Positions 7,006 to 15,949 of a stretch of DNA of 54,239 nt are shown piece by piece. The notes below the pieces were generated by a model. It was not told the origin of the DNA. It was given only the letters and a program-made list of their open reading frames with translations, and ran no database searches. The position numbers and the translations under genes were made by a program. The stretch comes from an uncultured Lachnospiraceae bacterium. Lineage in GTDB: Bacteria; Bacillota; Clostridia; Lachnospirales; Lachnospiraceae. Each line of letters begins with the position of its first letter. The stretch's first letter is position 1. The stretch is from contig CAKREB010000021.1 in assembly GCA_934317005.1 (NCBI GenBank), forward strand, positions 1-54,239, given 5' to 3'.

Positions 7006-8289
7006 ATGAACTATACATTGTTGGATTTAGTTGTTTTATTTTTTGTATATTCCTTTTTAGGATGGATTATAGAAACGAGTGTTGTAACGATACGGAAAAA
7101 GCATTATGGAAACAGAGGCTTTGTATCAGGGCCTTTTTGTTTTATCTATGGATTTTCCGGAGTATTTATGACGGTTTTCTTATGGGAGTTAAAATCATCT
7201 CCGTTTTTTCTGTTTGTAGGAACAGCAATCGTAGCTACCGTGATTGAATGGATCACAGGAAAAGCAATTGAGAGAATGACTCATGAAAGATGGTGGGATT
7301 ATTCGAAGAAAAGATGGAATATTGATGGATATATCTGTCTGCAATATTCTTTGATCTGGGGCGCTTTGGGCAGTGTTGGCATATACTGGCTCAATGGGTG
7401 GATCATACAATTATTTGACTTTTTGCCGGGCGTTGTTCTAACAATCGGTATCTGGTGCCTGATTGGATTTTGCTGTGCTGATGTAGCAGTGTCGGTTATT
7501 ACGGTTATGCATAAGGAAAAGGAAGCACCGGAACAGCTTCTTGACTGGAATCGGAAGCTGGATGCATGGACGGTGCGGCTGGGGCATGCTATTACCTCTA
7601 AGATACAAAGGCGTATTGAAAAGGCATATCCGGACATTTCAGTAGAGAAAGCGATAGAAGCGGCACAGAGCAGAGTAAACTTTGCAGAATTTTTCTGGCT
7701 GTTTTTCCTTGGCTCTTTTCTGGGGGATGTTGTTGAAACAATCTTTTGCAGAGTAACAGCAGGTGTGTGGATGAGCAGAAGCAGTCTTGTATGGGGACCA
7801 TTTAGTATGGTCTGGGGGCTTGCCATGGCGTTCGTAACGGTTCTTTTGTACAAAGACAAGGATAAACCTGACCGCTATCTTTTTCTTGCGGGAACGGTTC
7901 TTGGCGGTGCGTATGAATATGTCTGCAGTGTATTTACAGAAATCGTATTTGGAAAAATATTTTGGGATTATAGTGGGATTCCGTTTAATCTGGGAGGAAG
8001 AATTAATCTTTTGTATTGCTTCTTCTGGGGAATTGCGGCTGTTATTTGGTTTAAGATGGCATATCCGAGGCTTCATGGTGTCATTGAATGGATACTGCAA
8101 AAAACAGGTAAGTGGTTGACGATGATACTGGTCTTATTTATGATTATTAATGTTGGTGTATCTATGTTAGCACTGGTGCGGTATGACACGCGAGGAAAGG
8201 GAGTACCAGCAAAAAAGCAGTGGGAAAAAGTGATAGATGAACGATTCCCGGATGCGAGAATGAAGTGGATCTATCCGAATGCAAAATAA
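7006..8289 (+). CDS. CmpB-type putative ABC transporter permease, two repeats
   Basis: The 427-residue membrane protein contains two copies of the short PF06541-type domain: FFVYSFLGWIIETSVVTI with RGFVSGPFCFIYGFSG in the first half and FLGSFLGDVVETIFCRV with SSLVWGPFSMVWGLA in the second. The family is often labelled a putative ABC transporter permease, but evidence for transport is thin and no ATPase gene is adjacent. A charged linker of about 60 residues (about 165-225) joins the halves. The ATG at 7006 is preferred over a GTG at 7000 from the GGAGAG spacing. A terminator follows at 8301. Confidence 0.75.
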   Translation: MNYTLLDLVVLFFVYSFLGWIIETSVVTIRKKHYGNRGFVSGPFCFIYGFSGVFMTVFLWELKSSPFFLFVGTAIVATVIEWITGKAIERMTHERWWDYSKKRWNIDGYICLQYSLIWGALGSVGIYWLNGWIIQLFDFLPGVVLTIGIWCLIGFCCADVAVSVITVMHKEKEAPEQLLDWNRKLDAWTVRLGHAITSKIQRRIEKAYPDISVEKAIEAAQSRVNFAEFFWLFFLGSFLGDVVETIFCRVTAGVWMSRSSLVWGPFSMVWGLAMAFVTVLLYKDKDKPDRYLFLAGTVLGGAYEYVCSVFTEIVFGKIFWDYSGIPFNLGGRINLLYCFFWGIAAVIWFKMAYPRLHGVIEWILQKTGKWLTMILVLFMIINVGVSMLALVRYDTRGKGVPAKKQWEKVIDERFPDARMKWIYPNAK

Positions 8290-8300
8290 ATATGGCAGAA

Positions 8301-8341
8301 AAATCCTGATAAATATAATTTTGTTTTATTGGGATTTTTTT
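8301..8341 (+). terminator. terminator after the CmpB-like gene
   Basis: Imperfect hairpin AAATCCTGATAAA / TTTTATTGGGATTT running into T residues, 11 bp after the stop codon. Confidence 0.75.
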
Positions 8342-8450
8342 GTGGGATAGAAAACAAAACGGCTTGTGTTGTAGTGGAAAAGTGCTGGCATAGGCAGTTT
8401 TCTTTTTTGTATAGAATAACAGGAAATTGATTTTATTGTAGTGGTATGCA

Positions 8451-8478
8451 GGGCACTAGCGCAGGCAGTGCCCTTTTT
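8451..8478 (+). terminator. isolated GGGCACT hairpin terminator
   Basis: GGGCACT / AGTGCCC with a 9-nt loop and TTTTT. No coding gene ends here, since the previous one is already terminated at 8341, so it could end a short unannotated RNA from 8342-8450. A close relative lies at 22360-22388. The rest of 8290-8651 holds the ABC transporter promoter. Confidence 0.7.
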
Positions 8479-8531
8479 GTTTTTAAAATGTTTAAAAATA
8501 CACGTTTTGTTGCTGATCTTATACTGAAAAT

Positions 8532-8600
8532 TACCAAAAAACCACAAAAAGCTACCAAAAACGCACAAAATCGGCAGATCTGTGATTTTTATGTTATAAA
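8532..8600 (+). promoter_or_regulatory. 21-bp direct repeats and promoter of the ABC transporter
   Basis: TACCAAAAA at 8532 and again at 8553 begins two 21-bp direct repeats that also share CACAAAA. They lie just upstream of a promoter with -10 TATAAA (8595-8600) and a poor -35, about 50 bp before the first permease gene. Sites on the same DNA face two turns apart beside a weak promoter suggest activator binding, and LytTR-type regulators use this spacing. An inverted repeat GATCTGTG / CACAGATC flanks the -10 region. Confidence 0.5.
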
Positions 8601-8651
8601 GGGAAGGTAACAAACACAGATCATAATAGTTTAGAGAGGGGGTAAGAAAAA

Positions 8652-9680
8652 ATGAAATTGCTTTTTGTTGCGTTAAAAAATGTGAAAAACACTTTTTTAT
8701 ATGATAAGCGGGTGTTTATTTTAATTATTGTATGCACGGCTATTACAACATTTGGATTTACATTTTTTATATCTTATATCGCAGGATATTGTCAGAAATA
8801 TTATTGTAATGAACAACAGTCAGTAACAATAACGTTTGACCAGCAAAAGGAAGGTACCCGTATCGATAAATCTATACAGAAATTGAATATGGACTATGTG
8901 GAAGATATCTATTGTAAGAATTTTCAGGAACAGAGGATGCAGGGAGAATATCATAAGGATTATACCGGCAGAATGCTGTTGGGTGATATGTGGAAAGAAA
9001 AGGAAGAGAAGAATTATGTAATTGTTTCGGAATTGGATCTGCTGGGGCGAGGTTATCAGAAAACACCGATTGGTTCAAAATATAATTATGGTGGTAAGGA
9101 CTATGTGATAAAGGGTGTGTGTTCTATTACAGAAGAGGATGAAATTATCGTTCCTATCAGATATTTTATAAAAAATTTTTCGATAGATGAGGTGACTATC
9201 CGTTTTCAAAAGAATCGTGAGATAGAACGGGAAAAAATTAACCGGATTTTTAATATTGGAAATATCAAGTGGAATGAGCCGTTGACAATATTTATACAAA
9301 CACCTGAATTTATGACAAGATTAACGCAGGTGTCGTTTATATTTGTGATTCTTTTAATCAATGTCTATATGACCTCTTATTATATTGTTAAAAAGCAAAG
9401 GAATAAAAATAGAATATATACAATTTGTGGTGCAAATAATCTGCAGATCAGAAAGATCACTACGATACAGTTGACAATACAGGAGATTGCTGGAATTGTT
9501 ATAGGAGTGATATGTTATCTGGCAATGGTATATTTCGTTCAAATACAGGATTTATTATATCGAGGGGGAATTGTTTTTTATGCAGGAATGATTGGAGTTA
9601 GTATATTGATCCATATTTTATTTATTGTTGGATTATGCTTTTTTTATAAGAGAAAAAGGTATGATGAGATATTGTTTTGA
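8652..9680 (+). CDS. FtsX-like ABC transporter permease (first)
   Basis: The 342-residue protein has one N-terminal membrane helix (about 20-45), a large extracytoplasmic domain (about 46-225) and three C-terminal helices (about 230-335): the MacB/FtsX permease layout. SD GAGGGGG precedes the ATG at 8652. It forms an operon with the second permease and the ATPase. The function is probably export of, or resistance to, a peptide or envelope-active compound, or signalling; the substrate is not visible. Confidence 0.82.
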   Translation: MKLLFVALKNVKNTFLYDKRVFILIIVCTAITTFGFTFFISYIAGYCQKYYCNEQQSVTITFDQQKEGTRIDKSIQKLNMDYVEDIYCKNFQEQRMQGEYHKDYTGRMLLGDMWKEKEEKNYVIVSELDLLGRGYQKTPIGSKYNYGGKDYVIKGVCSITEEDEIIVPIRYFIKNFSIDEVTIRFQKNREIEREKINRIFNIGNIKWNEPLTIFIQTPEFMTRLTQVSFIFVILLINVYMTSYYIVKKQRNKNRIYTICGANNLQIRKITTIQLTIQEIAGIVIGVICYLAMVYFVQIQDLLYRGGIVFYAGMIGVSILIHILFIVGLCFFYKRKRYDEILF

Positions 9681-9726
9681 TTATACGGAAAATGGTTTGA
9701 CAGAAAGAAAAGGGATGAAAGAATAC

Positions 9727-10851
9727 ATGATCAAGTTATTTGTATTGACAGGAAAAGAAATTTGGCGAAAAAAATATGTATATTTTTTAATGTCGCTTGA
9801 GTTAGTGTTGATCGCTATTTTATTTTTGTTATTTTCAGGAAAGTTAGAGGGAGCAGTAAAATCATATAAGATATGTAATGCATTTGAGGGGAAAAATGCA
9901 TACTATTTTGGAAAGTATGTATTTTTTGAAAAAGATGTCGAGAACATTGCATCTGGTGTAAAGATAGAGAAAGTACCTAAATTTTATTATGATTTGGAAA
10001 ATGCAGGGGAATGTATTGCATACGGCTATGATGATTATATGATGAAAATATGCCATTATCCTATGTCAGAGGGAATCTGGTTTGATCAATATGAAGGAAC
10101 AAATATTCCAGTGATTTCTTTAGATAAAACGATAAAATGTGGAGAAATCATTTCATTAAGTAATGGTCAGAAGTTAGAGGTGATTGGTTATCTGGATCAG
10201 GATTCTTATATTATCAACTTTCATGGAATGTCTAGTGATGGTCAGGGAACGTTAGACCAGATCGTATCACATCCGGATGCGCAGTTGATCGTACCTTATC
10301 AGTCATCTAAATTTACAGAAATTTCAAAAGGAAATATAGAAGAGAACTTTGATACAGGAAATTTTATTCTTTTAATCGATAATCCTGCAAAAGAAAAAGA
10401 AATTGTAAAAAAATTTAAGGAGTATGGAAGAATATCAAGCATTTCTGTAATGGAACAAAATTATAAAAAAGATTTAAGAGCAGAATTTATCATAAATGGT
10501 ATTCTTTTAACTGTGTTTTTTATTGTATGTGTGGTGGGACTGATTGGATATAATGAAGTACGTTTAGAGGAAAATCGTCGGCGAATGAAAATATATCGAT
10601 TAAATGGTGCGAAGAAAATGTATTTTATGATTTCTGAATGTATGATAAATATAATTATTTTAACAGTTTCTTTTTTGTTGTTCTTACTTGCGTACGATAA
10701 AATGGACATTGCAAGTTTTTTGAACAGTCAGTTAGCTATTGTAAACAGGCAGCAGTTTGTCATTACTCTTGTTGCGCTAGGTGGCATGATATTTTTATCT
10801 TCATTTCCGATTGTGAAAAGATTATATCAAGAAGAGGGTATCAAATTTTAA
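9727..10851 (+). CDS. FtsX-like ABC transporter permease (second)
   Basis: The 374-residue product has the same topology as its neighbour: an N-terminal helix (about 17-38), an extracytoplasmic domain, and three C-terminal helices with a cytoplasmic RRMKIYRLNGAKK loop, the coupling-type segment of FtsX permeases. Starting at 9727 aligns its N-terminus (MIKLFV) with the first permease (MKLLFV); an ATG at 9715 is an alternative. The two permeases probably heterodimerise. The gene begins 46 bp after the first permease. Confidence 0.8.
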   Translation: MIKLFVLTGKEIWRKKYVYFLMSLELVLIAILFLLFSGKLEGAVKSYKICNAFEGKNAYYFGKYVFFEKDVENIASGVKIEKVPKFYYDLENAGECIAYGYDDYMMKICHYPMSEGIWFDQYEGTNIPVISLDKTIKCGEIISLSNGQKLEVIGYLDQDSYIINFHGMSSDGQGTLDQIVSHPDAQLIVPYQSSKFTEISKGNIEENFDTGNFILLIDNPAKEKEIVKKFKEYGRISSISVMEQNYKKDLRAEFIINGILLTVFFIVCVVGLIGYNEVRLEENRRRMKIYRLNGAKKMYFMISECMINIIILTVSFLLFLLAYDKMDIASFLNSQLAIVNRQQFVITLVALGGMIFLSSFPIVKRLYQEEGIKF

Positions 10852-10924
10852 TATAAAAAAGACAGTTGTGAAGTATTAAAATTTGATGCAGAAAAAATTT
10901 GTAAAGGAACGGAGCGAGTATAGA

Positions 10925-11593
10925 ATGATTCAGGTAAAAAATATCAGTAAAATTTATAATGAAAAGAAAAGGAATGAATTTCAGGCATTATCTAATGTGT
11001 CTCTGGAAATTGGTAATGGTGAAATGATAGCAATTGTGGGAAAATCAGGAGCCGGAAAATCAACTCTGTTACATATATTGGGCTTATTGGATTCGCCGAC
11101 AAGTGGCGAAGTGATGTATCGTGACATATCGGTCAGCCAAATGAAAAAAAAAGAAAAGATTGTATTTCAGAGAGAAAAGATTGGATTTATATTACAGAAT
11201 TTTGGATTGATCAATGAAGACAGCATTATGGATAACGTATGTCTTTCTATGATGTTTGGAAAAGAGAAATACGGAGAAGTCTGTAGAAAGGCGAGAAAGC
11301 AGATCGCAAAATATGGTCTGGAGGGCAGGGAACATGAAAAAGTAGCTGTGTTATCGGGTGGTGAAAAGCAGAGGGTTGCGATAGCCAGAGCAATGATCCG
11401 GGAACCGGATTATATTTTTGCGGATGAACCGACGGGAGCATTGGACGGACAAAATGCACAAGCACTGATGGAGCATTTGAAAGAAATTAATGCGGAGGGA
11501 AAAACAGTTGTGATCGTGACACATGATATGGAAATAGCCAGACAGTGTAATAGAATGATTCGGATTGCAGATGGAAAGATCGTGGAGCAATAA
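10925..11593 (+). CDS. ABC transporter ATP-binding protein (MacB/LolD type)
   Basis: The 222-residue nucleotide-binding subunit has Walker A GKSGAGKST (39-47), signature LSGGEKQR (143-150), Walker B running into FADEPTGALD (165-174), and the H-loop histidine in VTHD. It powers the two FtsX-type permeases upstream in the same operon. The signature has E in place of the common Q (LSGGQ), which is frequent in this subfamily. The start at 10925 follows GGAGCG; the upstream in-frame ATG at 10883 lacks a site. Confidence 0.9.
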   Translation: MIQVKNISKIYNEKKRNEFQALSNVSLEIGNGEMIAIVGKSGAGKSTLLHILGLLDSPTSGEVMYRDISVSQMKKKEKIVFQREKIGFILQNFGLINEDSIMDNVCLSMMFGKEKYGEVCRKARKQIAKYGLEGREHEKVAVLSGGEKQRVAIARAMIREPDYIFADEPTGALDGQNAQALMEHLKEINAEGKTVVIVTHDMEIARQCNRMIRIADGKIVEQ

Positions 11594-11709
11594 TATTGAT
11601 AAAAATTATGAAAGATAAATTATTCACAGATTCTGTATGTCAGGAATCTCTAAAAGGTATTATAGAAGTTTATGATATGTCAAGTACGATGGACAGTCTG
11701 GGGTTCAAA

Positions 11710-11738
11710 TTTACTCATGATAAAATATATGCTATAAT
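11710..11738 (+). promoter_or_regulatory. promoter of the lipoprotein gene
   Basis: TTTACT, a 17-bp spacer and a consensus TATAAT, about 70 bp before the lipoprotein start. Confidence 0.7.
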
Positions 11739-11779
11739 ATACAGGGTTTTCAACCAACATACAAAAAACGAGGGGGATA

Positions 11780-11803
11780 ATGCGCAAAACGGCGCAGAAA
11801 TAA
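11780..11803 (+). CDS. possible 7-codon leader peptide (MRKTAQK)
   Basis: The strongest ribosome binding site in this leader, GAGGGGG, serves an ATG at 11780 that is followed by seven sense codons and TAA, 8 nt before the lipoprotein ATG. The same stretch has TGCGC / GCGCA hairpin potential and resembles the 3' half of the pseudoknot leader (GCGCAGAA plus 15 nt to the ATG). Translation of this mini-ORF could couple to the lipoprotein gene. Speculative. Confidence 0.35.
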   Translation: MRKTAQK

Positions 11804-11811
11804 AACGTATT

Positions 11812-12594
11812 ATGAGAAAAAATTGGATCAAAAAGATAACAATATGTGCTTTGGCAGGTGCCATGACAATGTCACTAGCAGCATGTGGTGGCGATGAGAC
11901 GGAAACAAAAAAGGCAGAGGTTAGTAAGACAGATACAAGTCAGAAAACGGACAAAGTAGATAAAACAACCGAAAGCAATGAAAAAAAAGACGCATATGAA
12001 AAGGTCTTTTCGGGTATTGTTTTGGTCAATGATAAGAAGAAAGATATTCTGATCACCCAAAATACAAAGGATGTAAAGGATACGATTCTTAAGATTGAAG
12101 ATCAGAAAGTAAAGTTGAAAAGAGTTTCTGTGGATATAGGGTATACACAATGTCAGGCGGAAGCTGTCGATGTCACAGGGGATGGAAAGGAAGAAATTGT
12201 ATTGTATTTACATGGTGGAGCATCGGGAGCTGCACAGGATATACAGGTTTTTGCTAAGGAAAATGATGTCTGGGAGGAAGTGGCAACACCGGCTGCATTG
12301 TGGGAAGATGATTTTATTACCTTTATTACCAAAAAGGAAAAGACAACGATTCTTGTGACGGCAACGGATACAAAGCAAACGATTGAACTTGATCAGGATA
12401 AGACCATTATGAGAGGATTGCGGAATTGTGTGGTCAAAAAGGGGAAGATAGTCATTACAGATAATATTAGTTGTGATACGGTTGGAAAGGTGATCGCAAC
12501 GGTAAGACAGAACTTAAAATATAATAAGTCACATCAGAAATTTACATTTGGCAATACGGCGATCATATGGAATATGAGTCTGAAAGAAAAATAA
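11812..12594 (+). CDS. secreted lipoprotein with VCBS-like segment
   Basis: The 260-residue protein has a lipoprotein signal peptide with lipobox LAAC (Cys25), a Lys/Thr/Asp-rich linker (about 27-60), and a globular part containing AEAVDVTGDGKEEIVLYL, which resembles the calcium-loop FG-GAP/VCBS type (D-x-T-G-D-G-x-x-E). I do not recognise a specific function. The start at 11812 lacks a good Shine-Dalgarno, while the leader peptide just upstream has one. A strong terminator follows at 12665, so it is transcribed alone from the 11710 promoter. Confidence 0.78.
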   Translation: MRKNWIKKITICALAGAMTMSLAACGGDETETKKAEVSKTDTSQKTDKVDKTTESNEKKDAYEKVFSGIVLVNDKKKDILITQNTKDVKDTILKIEDQKVKLKRVSVDIGYTQCQAEAVDVTGDGKEEIVLYLHGGASGAAQDIQVFAKENDVWEEVATPAALWEDDFITFITKKEKTTILVTATDTKQTIELDQDKTIMRGLRNCVVKKGKIVITDNISCDTVGKVIATVRQNLKYNKSHQKFTFGNTAIIWNMSLKEK

Positions 12595-12664
12595 TTAGTA
12601 AAATTGACTGATACAGGATAGATAAATATTGTGAAAGGGAAACAATTAAAAGTAATGATATGGA

Positions 12665-12694
12665 AGAGAGAATGCGTTGGCATTCTCTCTTTTG
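12665..12694 (+). terminator. terminator of the lipoprotein gene
   Basis: Perfect 11-bp hairpin AGAGAGAATGC / GCATTCTCTCT with a GTTG loop, followed by TTTT. Confidence 0.92.
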
Positions 12695-12735
12695 CAGATA
12701 AAAATGAATTACAGTAATACAAAAAGGGCAAAACG

Positions 12736-12806
12736 TTGATTTTGTTCTTTTTTTGTGTATAAAAATACCACGAAATGTAATAATAATCAAACTGTAAACG
12801 ATTACA
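12736..12806 (+). promoter_or_regulatory. promoter and LacI-type operator of the ssu/sulfatase operon
   Basis: TTGATT (12736-12741), a 16-bp spacer and TATAAA (12758-12763). Some 30 bp downstream lies TGTAAACGATTACA (12793-12806), a palindrome around a central CG as in LacI-family operators, placed to block transcription. The LacI gene at 18061 is the obvious candidate. The core AAACGATT recurs before the sulfatase at 15917-15924. An inverted repeat ACGTTTTC / GAAAACGT lies at 12892-12922. Confidence 0.55.
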
Positions 12807-12867
12807 CGAAAAACGTGATAAGAGATGAAAATTTATGGAAAAACAATGGAAAAAAGGGTGATTTTTG

Positions 12868-13002
12868 ATGCGTTTTGGTGCAGGAGTGAATACGTTTTCA
12901 CAAATAGGCTTTGAGAAAACGTGTTCAGAAAAATATAATGGCAACATACCGAACGACAAAAGAAAACATTCCACAAACAAATTCGTGGATAAAAAGAAAT
13001 GA
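12868..13002 (+). CDS. candidate small ORF, 44 residues, upstream of ssuC
   Basis: ATG at 12868 with AAGGGTG upstream; the product begins MRFGAGVNTF and ends in a Lys-rich tail. It stops 15 bp before the permease start, close enough for translational coupling, but it overlaps the ACGTTTTC inverted repeat and has no recognised relatives. It may be non-coding leader. Confidence 0.2.
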   Translation: MRFGAGVNTFSQIGFEKTCSEKYNGNIPNDKRKHSTNKFVDKKK

Positions 13003-13016
13003 GGTGACATGTAAAA

Positions 13017-13793
13017 ATGAAAAAAATAGTAGGAAAAGTAACAGGGCTATTAGAAACAAGTGGTGTTATTTCTTGGATCATTTTATTGGCGGTATGGTCG
13101 ATAGCGGCATGTTTCTATTCAAAAGATTTTCTACCAAATCCGATTGAGACATTGCAAGGATTGCAAGAGATTGTGACGACAGGAGTTTATTGGGAAGATA
13201 TTCAGATCAGTATGCAGCGAGTGGCAATCGGATGGGTGAGAGGAATTGCGATAGCAGTTCCGATTGGACTTTTGGTTGGAAGGTTTCGCTATATTAAGAT
13301 TTTGGTAGAGCCATTACTGAATTTTTTCCGTTTTGTACCGGCAATTGGATTCTTAACATTATTTTTAATGTGGTTTGGTGTGGGAGAAGAATCAAAATTG
13401 GTATTGATTACATATGCTACAGTCTTTCCAGTTGCAATCAATACCATTGCAGGAGTATCCGGCATTGATTCGGTAAAGTATCAGGCAGCAGCTTCTTTGG
13501 GAGCTTCGCCGATTCGGGCATTTTTTACGGTGACGGTTCCGGGGACGATACCAAGTATTTTTACAGGAATCCGGTTAGGCCTGAGTAGTGCGATCATTTC
13601 GATTGCAGCGGCAGAAATGCTGGCGGCAAACAGTGGACTGGGATATCTGATCTATTCTTCCAGATTATACTATCGGACGGATTTGATATTTGTAGGAATT
13701 GTAACGTTGGGAGTAGCTGGATTTGTGTTAGATAAACTGCTTCGAAAAATAGGGGCAGCAGTATTTAAACATTATGAAGTGGTGGATGCATAA
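13017..13793 (+). CDS. ssuC: ABC transporter permease, SsuC/TauC type
   Basis: The 258-residue permease has about six membrane helices and the cytoplasmic EAA-type loop AAASLGASPIRAFFTVTVPGTIPSI (from about residue 160; the block ends in the conserved G-x(2)-P). The order permease-ATPase-binding lipoprotein and the downstream sulfatase place it in the nitrate/sulfonate/taurine importer family. GAGGTG precedes the ATG. The gene symbol reflects family likeness; the real substrate could be an alkyl sulfate or a related organosulfur compound. Confidence 0.82.
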   Translation: MKKIVGKVTGLLETSGVISWIILLAVWSIAACFYSKDFLPNPIETLQGLQEIVTTGVYWEDIQISMQRVAIGWVRGIAIAVPIGLLVGRFRYIKILVEPLLNFFRFVPAIGFLTLFLMWFGVGEESKLVLITYATVFPVAINTIAGVSGIDSVKYQAAASLGASPIRAFFTVTVPGTIPSIFTGIRLGLSSAIISIAAAEMLAANSGLGYLIYSSRLYYRTDLIFVGIVTLGVAGFVLDKLLRKIGAAVFKHYEVVDA

Positions 13794-13810
13794 GAAAGAG
13801 TGGTGATACG

Positions 13811-14698
13811 ATGGCAGACAGCAAAATTGTGATTCGAAATCTCTATAAAAAATATATTTCACAATCGAAGGAGAAGACAAAATCATTTTATGAGGGAGAT
13901 AAGCGAGGGTTGCTTTTTTCAAAAAATATTAATCCAGAAGCAGTATTTCGGAATCAAAAAGATGGCTATGTGTTAAATGATGTCAATTTAGACATAAAGG
14001 AAGGTGAATTTCATATTTTTTTGGGGGCAAGTGGTTGTGGAAAATCTACATTGCTGAATATTATTGCAGGATTTTTGGACTACAATGCCGGGGAGGTCTT
14101 GTTGGATGGAAAGCCGGTTAAAAAACCGGGTGCGGAGAGAGGAGTTGTGTTTCAAAGTGCAGACAGAGCGATGTTCCCGTGGCTTACGGTGGAGAAAAAT
14201 GTTGCCTATGGCTTGAAAGCAAAACATCTTCCGAAAGCAGAGAGAAAACAGATCACGCAGGCAAGTATCCGGCTGGTTGGTCTGGAGGGGCATGAGAAAA
14301 AGTATCCTTCCGAATTGTCTGGAGGGATGAAGCAAAGGGTACAGATTGCAAGAAGTATTGCAAGTGATCCGGAAATTCTGATCATGGATGAACCGTTTGG
14401 AGCATTGGATGCGCAGACAAGGCAAAATTTGCAGGATGAGTTGATTCGGATATGGAAGCAGACAAAGAAAACGATTATCTTTGTGACACATGATCTGCAG
14501 GAGGCGGTTTATCTGGGGCAGACAATCAGCATTTTTTCAGCGGCACCGGATGCAAAAATCGCAACGCAGGTGAAAGTGCCGTTTGATTATCCGAGAGATT
14601 TGGGGCACAGTGATGTAGCAGAGTTTACAAGAAAGCTTCATGTTGCATTGGATAAAGCGATTCATATTCATGGAAAAGAGGAAGACAAATCTGCTTAA
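13811..14698 (+). CDS. ssuB: ABC transporter ATP-binding protein, SsuB/TauB type
   Basis: The 295-residue ATPase has Walker A GASGCGKST (about 73-81), signature LSGGMKQR (about 170-177), Walker B LIMDEPFGALD and the H-loop FVTHD. An insertion of about 35 residues between the first beta strand and the rest (FYEGDKRGLLFSKNINPE region) makes it slightly longer than the usual 250-260. It starts 17 bp after ssuC, in the same operon. Confidence 0.88.
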   Translation: MADSKIVIRNLYKKYISQSKEKTKSFYEGDKRGLLFSKNINPEAVFRNQKDGYVLNDVNLDIKEGEFHIFLGASGCGKSTLLNIIAGFLDYNAGEVLLDGKPVKKPGAERGVVFQSADRAMFPWLTVEKNVAYGLKAKHLPKAERKQITQASIRLVGLEGHEKKYPSELSGGMKQRVQIARSIASDPEILIMDEPFGALDAQTRQNLQDELIRIWKQTKKTIIFVTHDLQEAVYLGQTISIFSAAPDAKIATQVKVPFDYPRDLGHSDVAEFTRKLHVALDKAIHIHGKEEDKSA

Positions 14699-14821
14699 TT
14701 GCCGTTTTCAATCAGAAATAGGTATATGGATAAATTTAGATTTTAATAATGGAAAGAAAAATGTTTTTTCGCACAGATTTATGATGTGCAAAAAGCAGCT
14801 TAGAAAGGGAGGATGATCATT

Positions 14822-15874
14822 ATGAAACAATTCAAACGAAACGGAAAAAGTTTAAGAAAAACAATTACAACATTAGCGTTATGTGGTGTACTGCTTTTGG
14901 GACTGACTGCGTGCGGCAATGCGAATGCTTCCAATCAAAAGTCTGCGACAGGGCATGCTTCGGAAAATAGCACAACAATCCGTCTGGGGGTTATGACAGG
15001 AAACACAGACCAGTGGACGGCAGCCGTTGCAGAGGAAAAGGGATTTTTTAAAAAGCAGGGGTTAAAAGTAGAAGTGACAGAGTTTGCAGCCGGTATCAAT
15101 ACAGTGGATGCAATCGTAACGGGACAGTCGGATATTGGATTTCTGGCAGATTATGCAGCAGTAAACCGGTTGGGAAATACACAGGATGCAACAAACTTGA
15201 GGATTTTTGCGAGATATCAGCATTCTAAGGGAACACAGACAAAGTTATATGTCAATACGAAAAAGGTGAAAAAGCTTAGTGATCTTGCCGGGCAGGGAGT
15301 GATCACATTACCGGGAACCGTATGGGATTATTGGAATGGGAAGACATATGAAAAAGCGGGAATCCCAAAGGATAAGCAGGTATTAGTCAATGTAGATAAC
15401 ACACAGGCGGCACTTTCTGTATTTCAATCAGGCGATGGCGTGGCATTCTGGGCAGGCGGAAATAATGGAAAGAAGCTGCAGGAGGCAGGGTATGAACCTC
15501 TTGTATCAGCTGCCGATTTGGATCTTCCTTCGGAGCAATATTATTTTGCAACCGATGAGTATTTGAAAAAGAACGAGGATACGGTAAAGAAGTTTTTGAC
15601 AGCAATTCATGATACGCAGGAATGGGTGATAGGTCACAAGGAAGAGGCAGCAAAAATTGCGAATGTGAAGACGAATGTGCCGGAGGAGCAGTTTTTAAGT
15701 GATCTGGAGGCATTGGAGTTAAATCTCAGCTTAAAGAAGGAGTCGATAGAGCATTTGAATGAAGTGAAAGAATGGGCACTGAAAGAAGGAAAATTTAAAA
15801 AGGATTTTACATTTGAAGACTTTATGGATGCAGCTCCATTGAAAGCATTGTATCCGGAAAATGTGGAATACTAA
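14822..15874 (+). CDS. ssuA: ABC transporter substrate-binding lipoprotein, SsuA/TauA type
   Basis: The 350-residue protein has a lipoprotein signal ending LTAC (Cys31) and the NMT1/SsuA-type fold signature: LGVMTGNTDQWTAAVAEEKGFFKKQGL, then GQSDIGFLADYA. It delivers ligand to SsuBC at the membrane surface. GGAGG is 9 nt before the ATG at 14822; the ATG at 14813 touches the Shine-Dalgarno. A small hairpin GCACA / TGTGC lies in the 120-bp gap before the gene. The alkyl sulfatase follows after 143 bp. Confidence 0.88.
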   Translation: MKQFKRNGKSLRKTITTLALCGVLLLGLTACGNANASNQKSATGHASENSTTIRLGVMTGNTDQWTAAVAEEKGFFKKQGLKVEVTEFAAGINTVDAIVTGQSDIGFLADYAAVNRLGNTQDATNLRIFARYQHSKGTQTKLYVNTKKVKKLSDLAGQGVITLPGTVWDYWNGKTYEKAGIPKDKQVLVNVDNTQAALSVFQSGDGVAFWAGGNNGKKLQEAGYEPLVSAADLDLPSEQYYFATDEYLKKNEDTVKKFLTAIHDTQEWVIGHKEEAAKIANVKTNVPEEQFLSDLEALELNLSLKKESIEHLNEVKEWALKEGKFKKDFTFEDFMDAAPLKALYPENVEY

Positions 15875-15949
15875 TGTGGTTTACTTAGTTTTTGTGTATC
15901 GTGACGGAATGAATAGAAACGATTGAAAACAGGATGGCGTAAATGTGAT

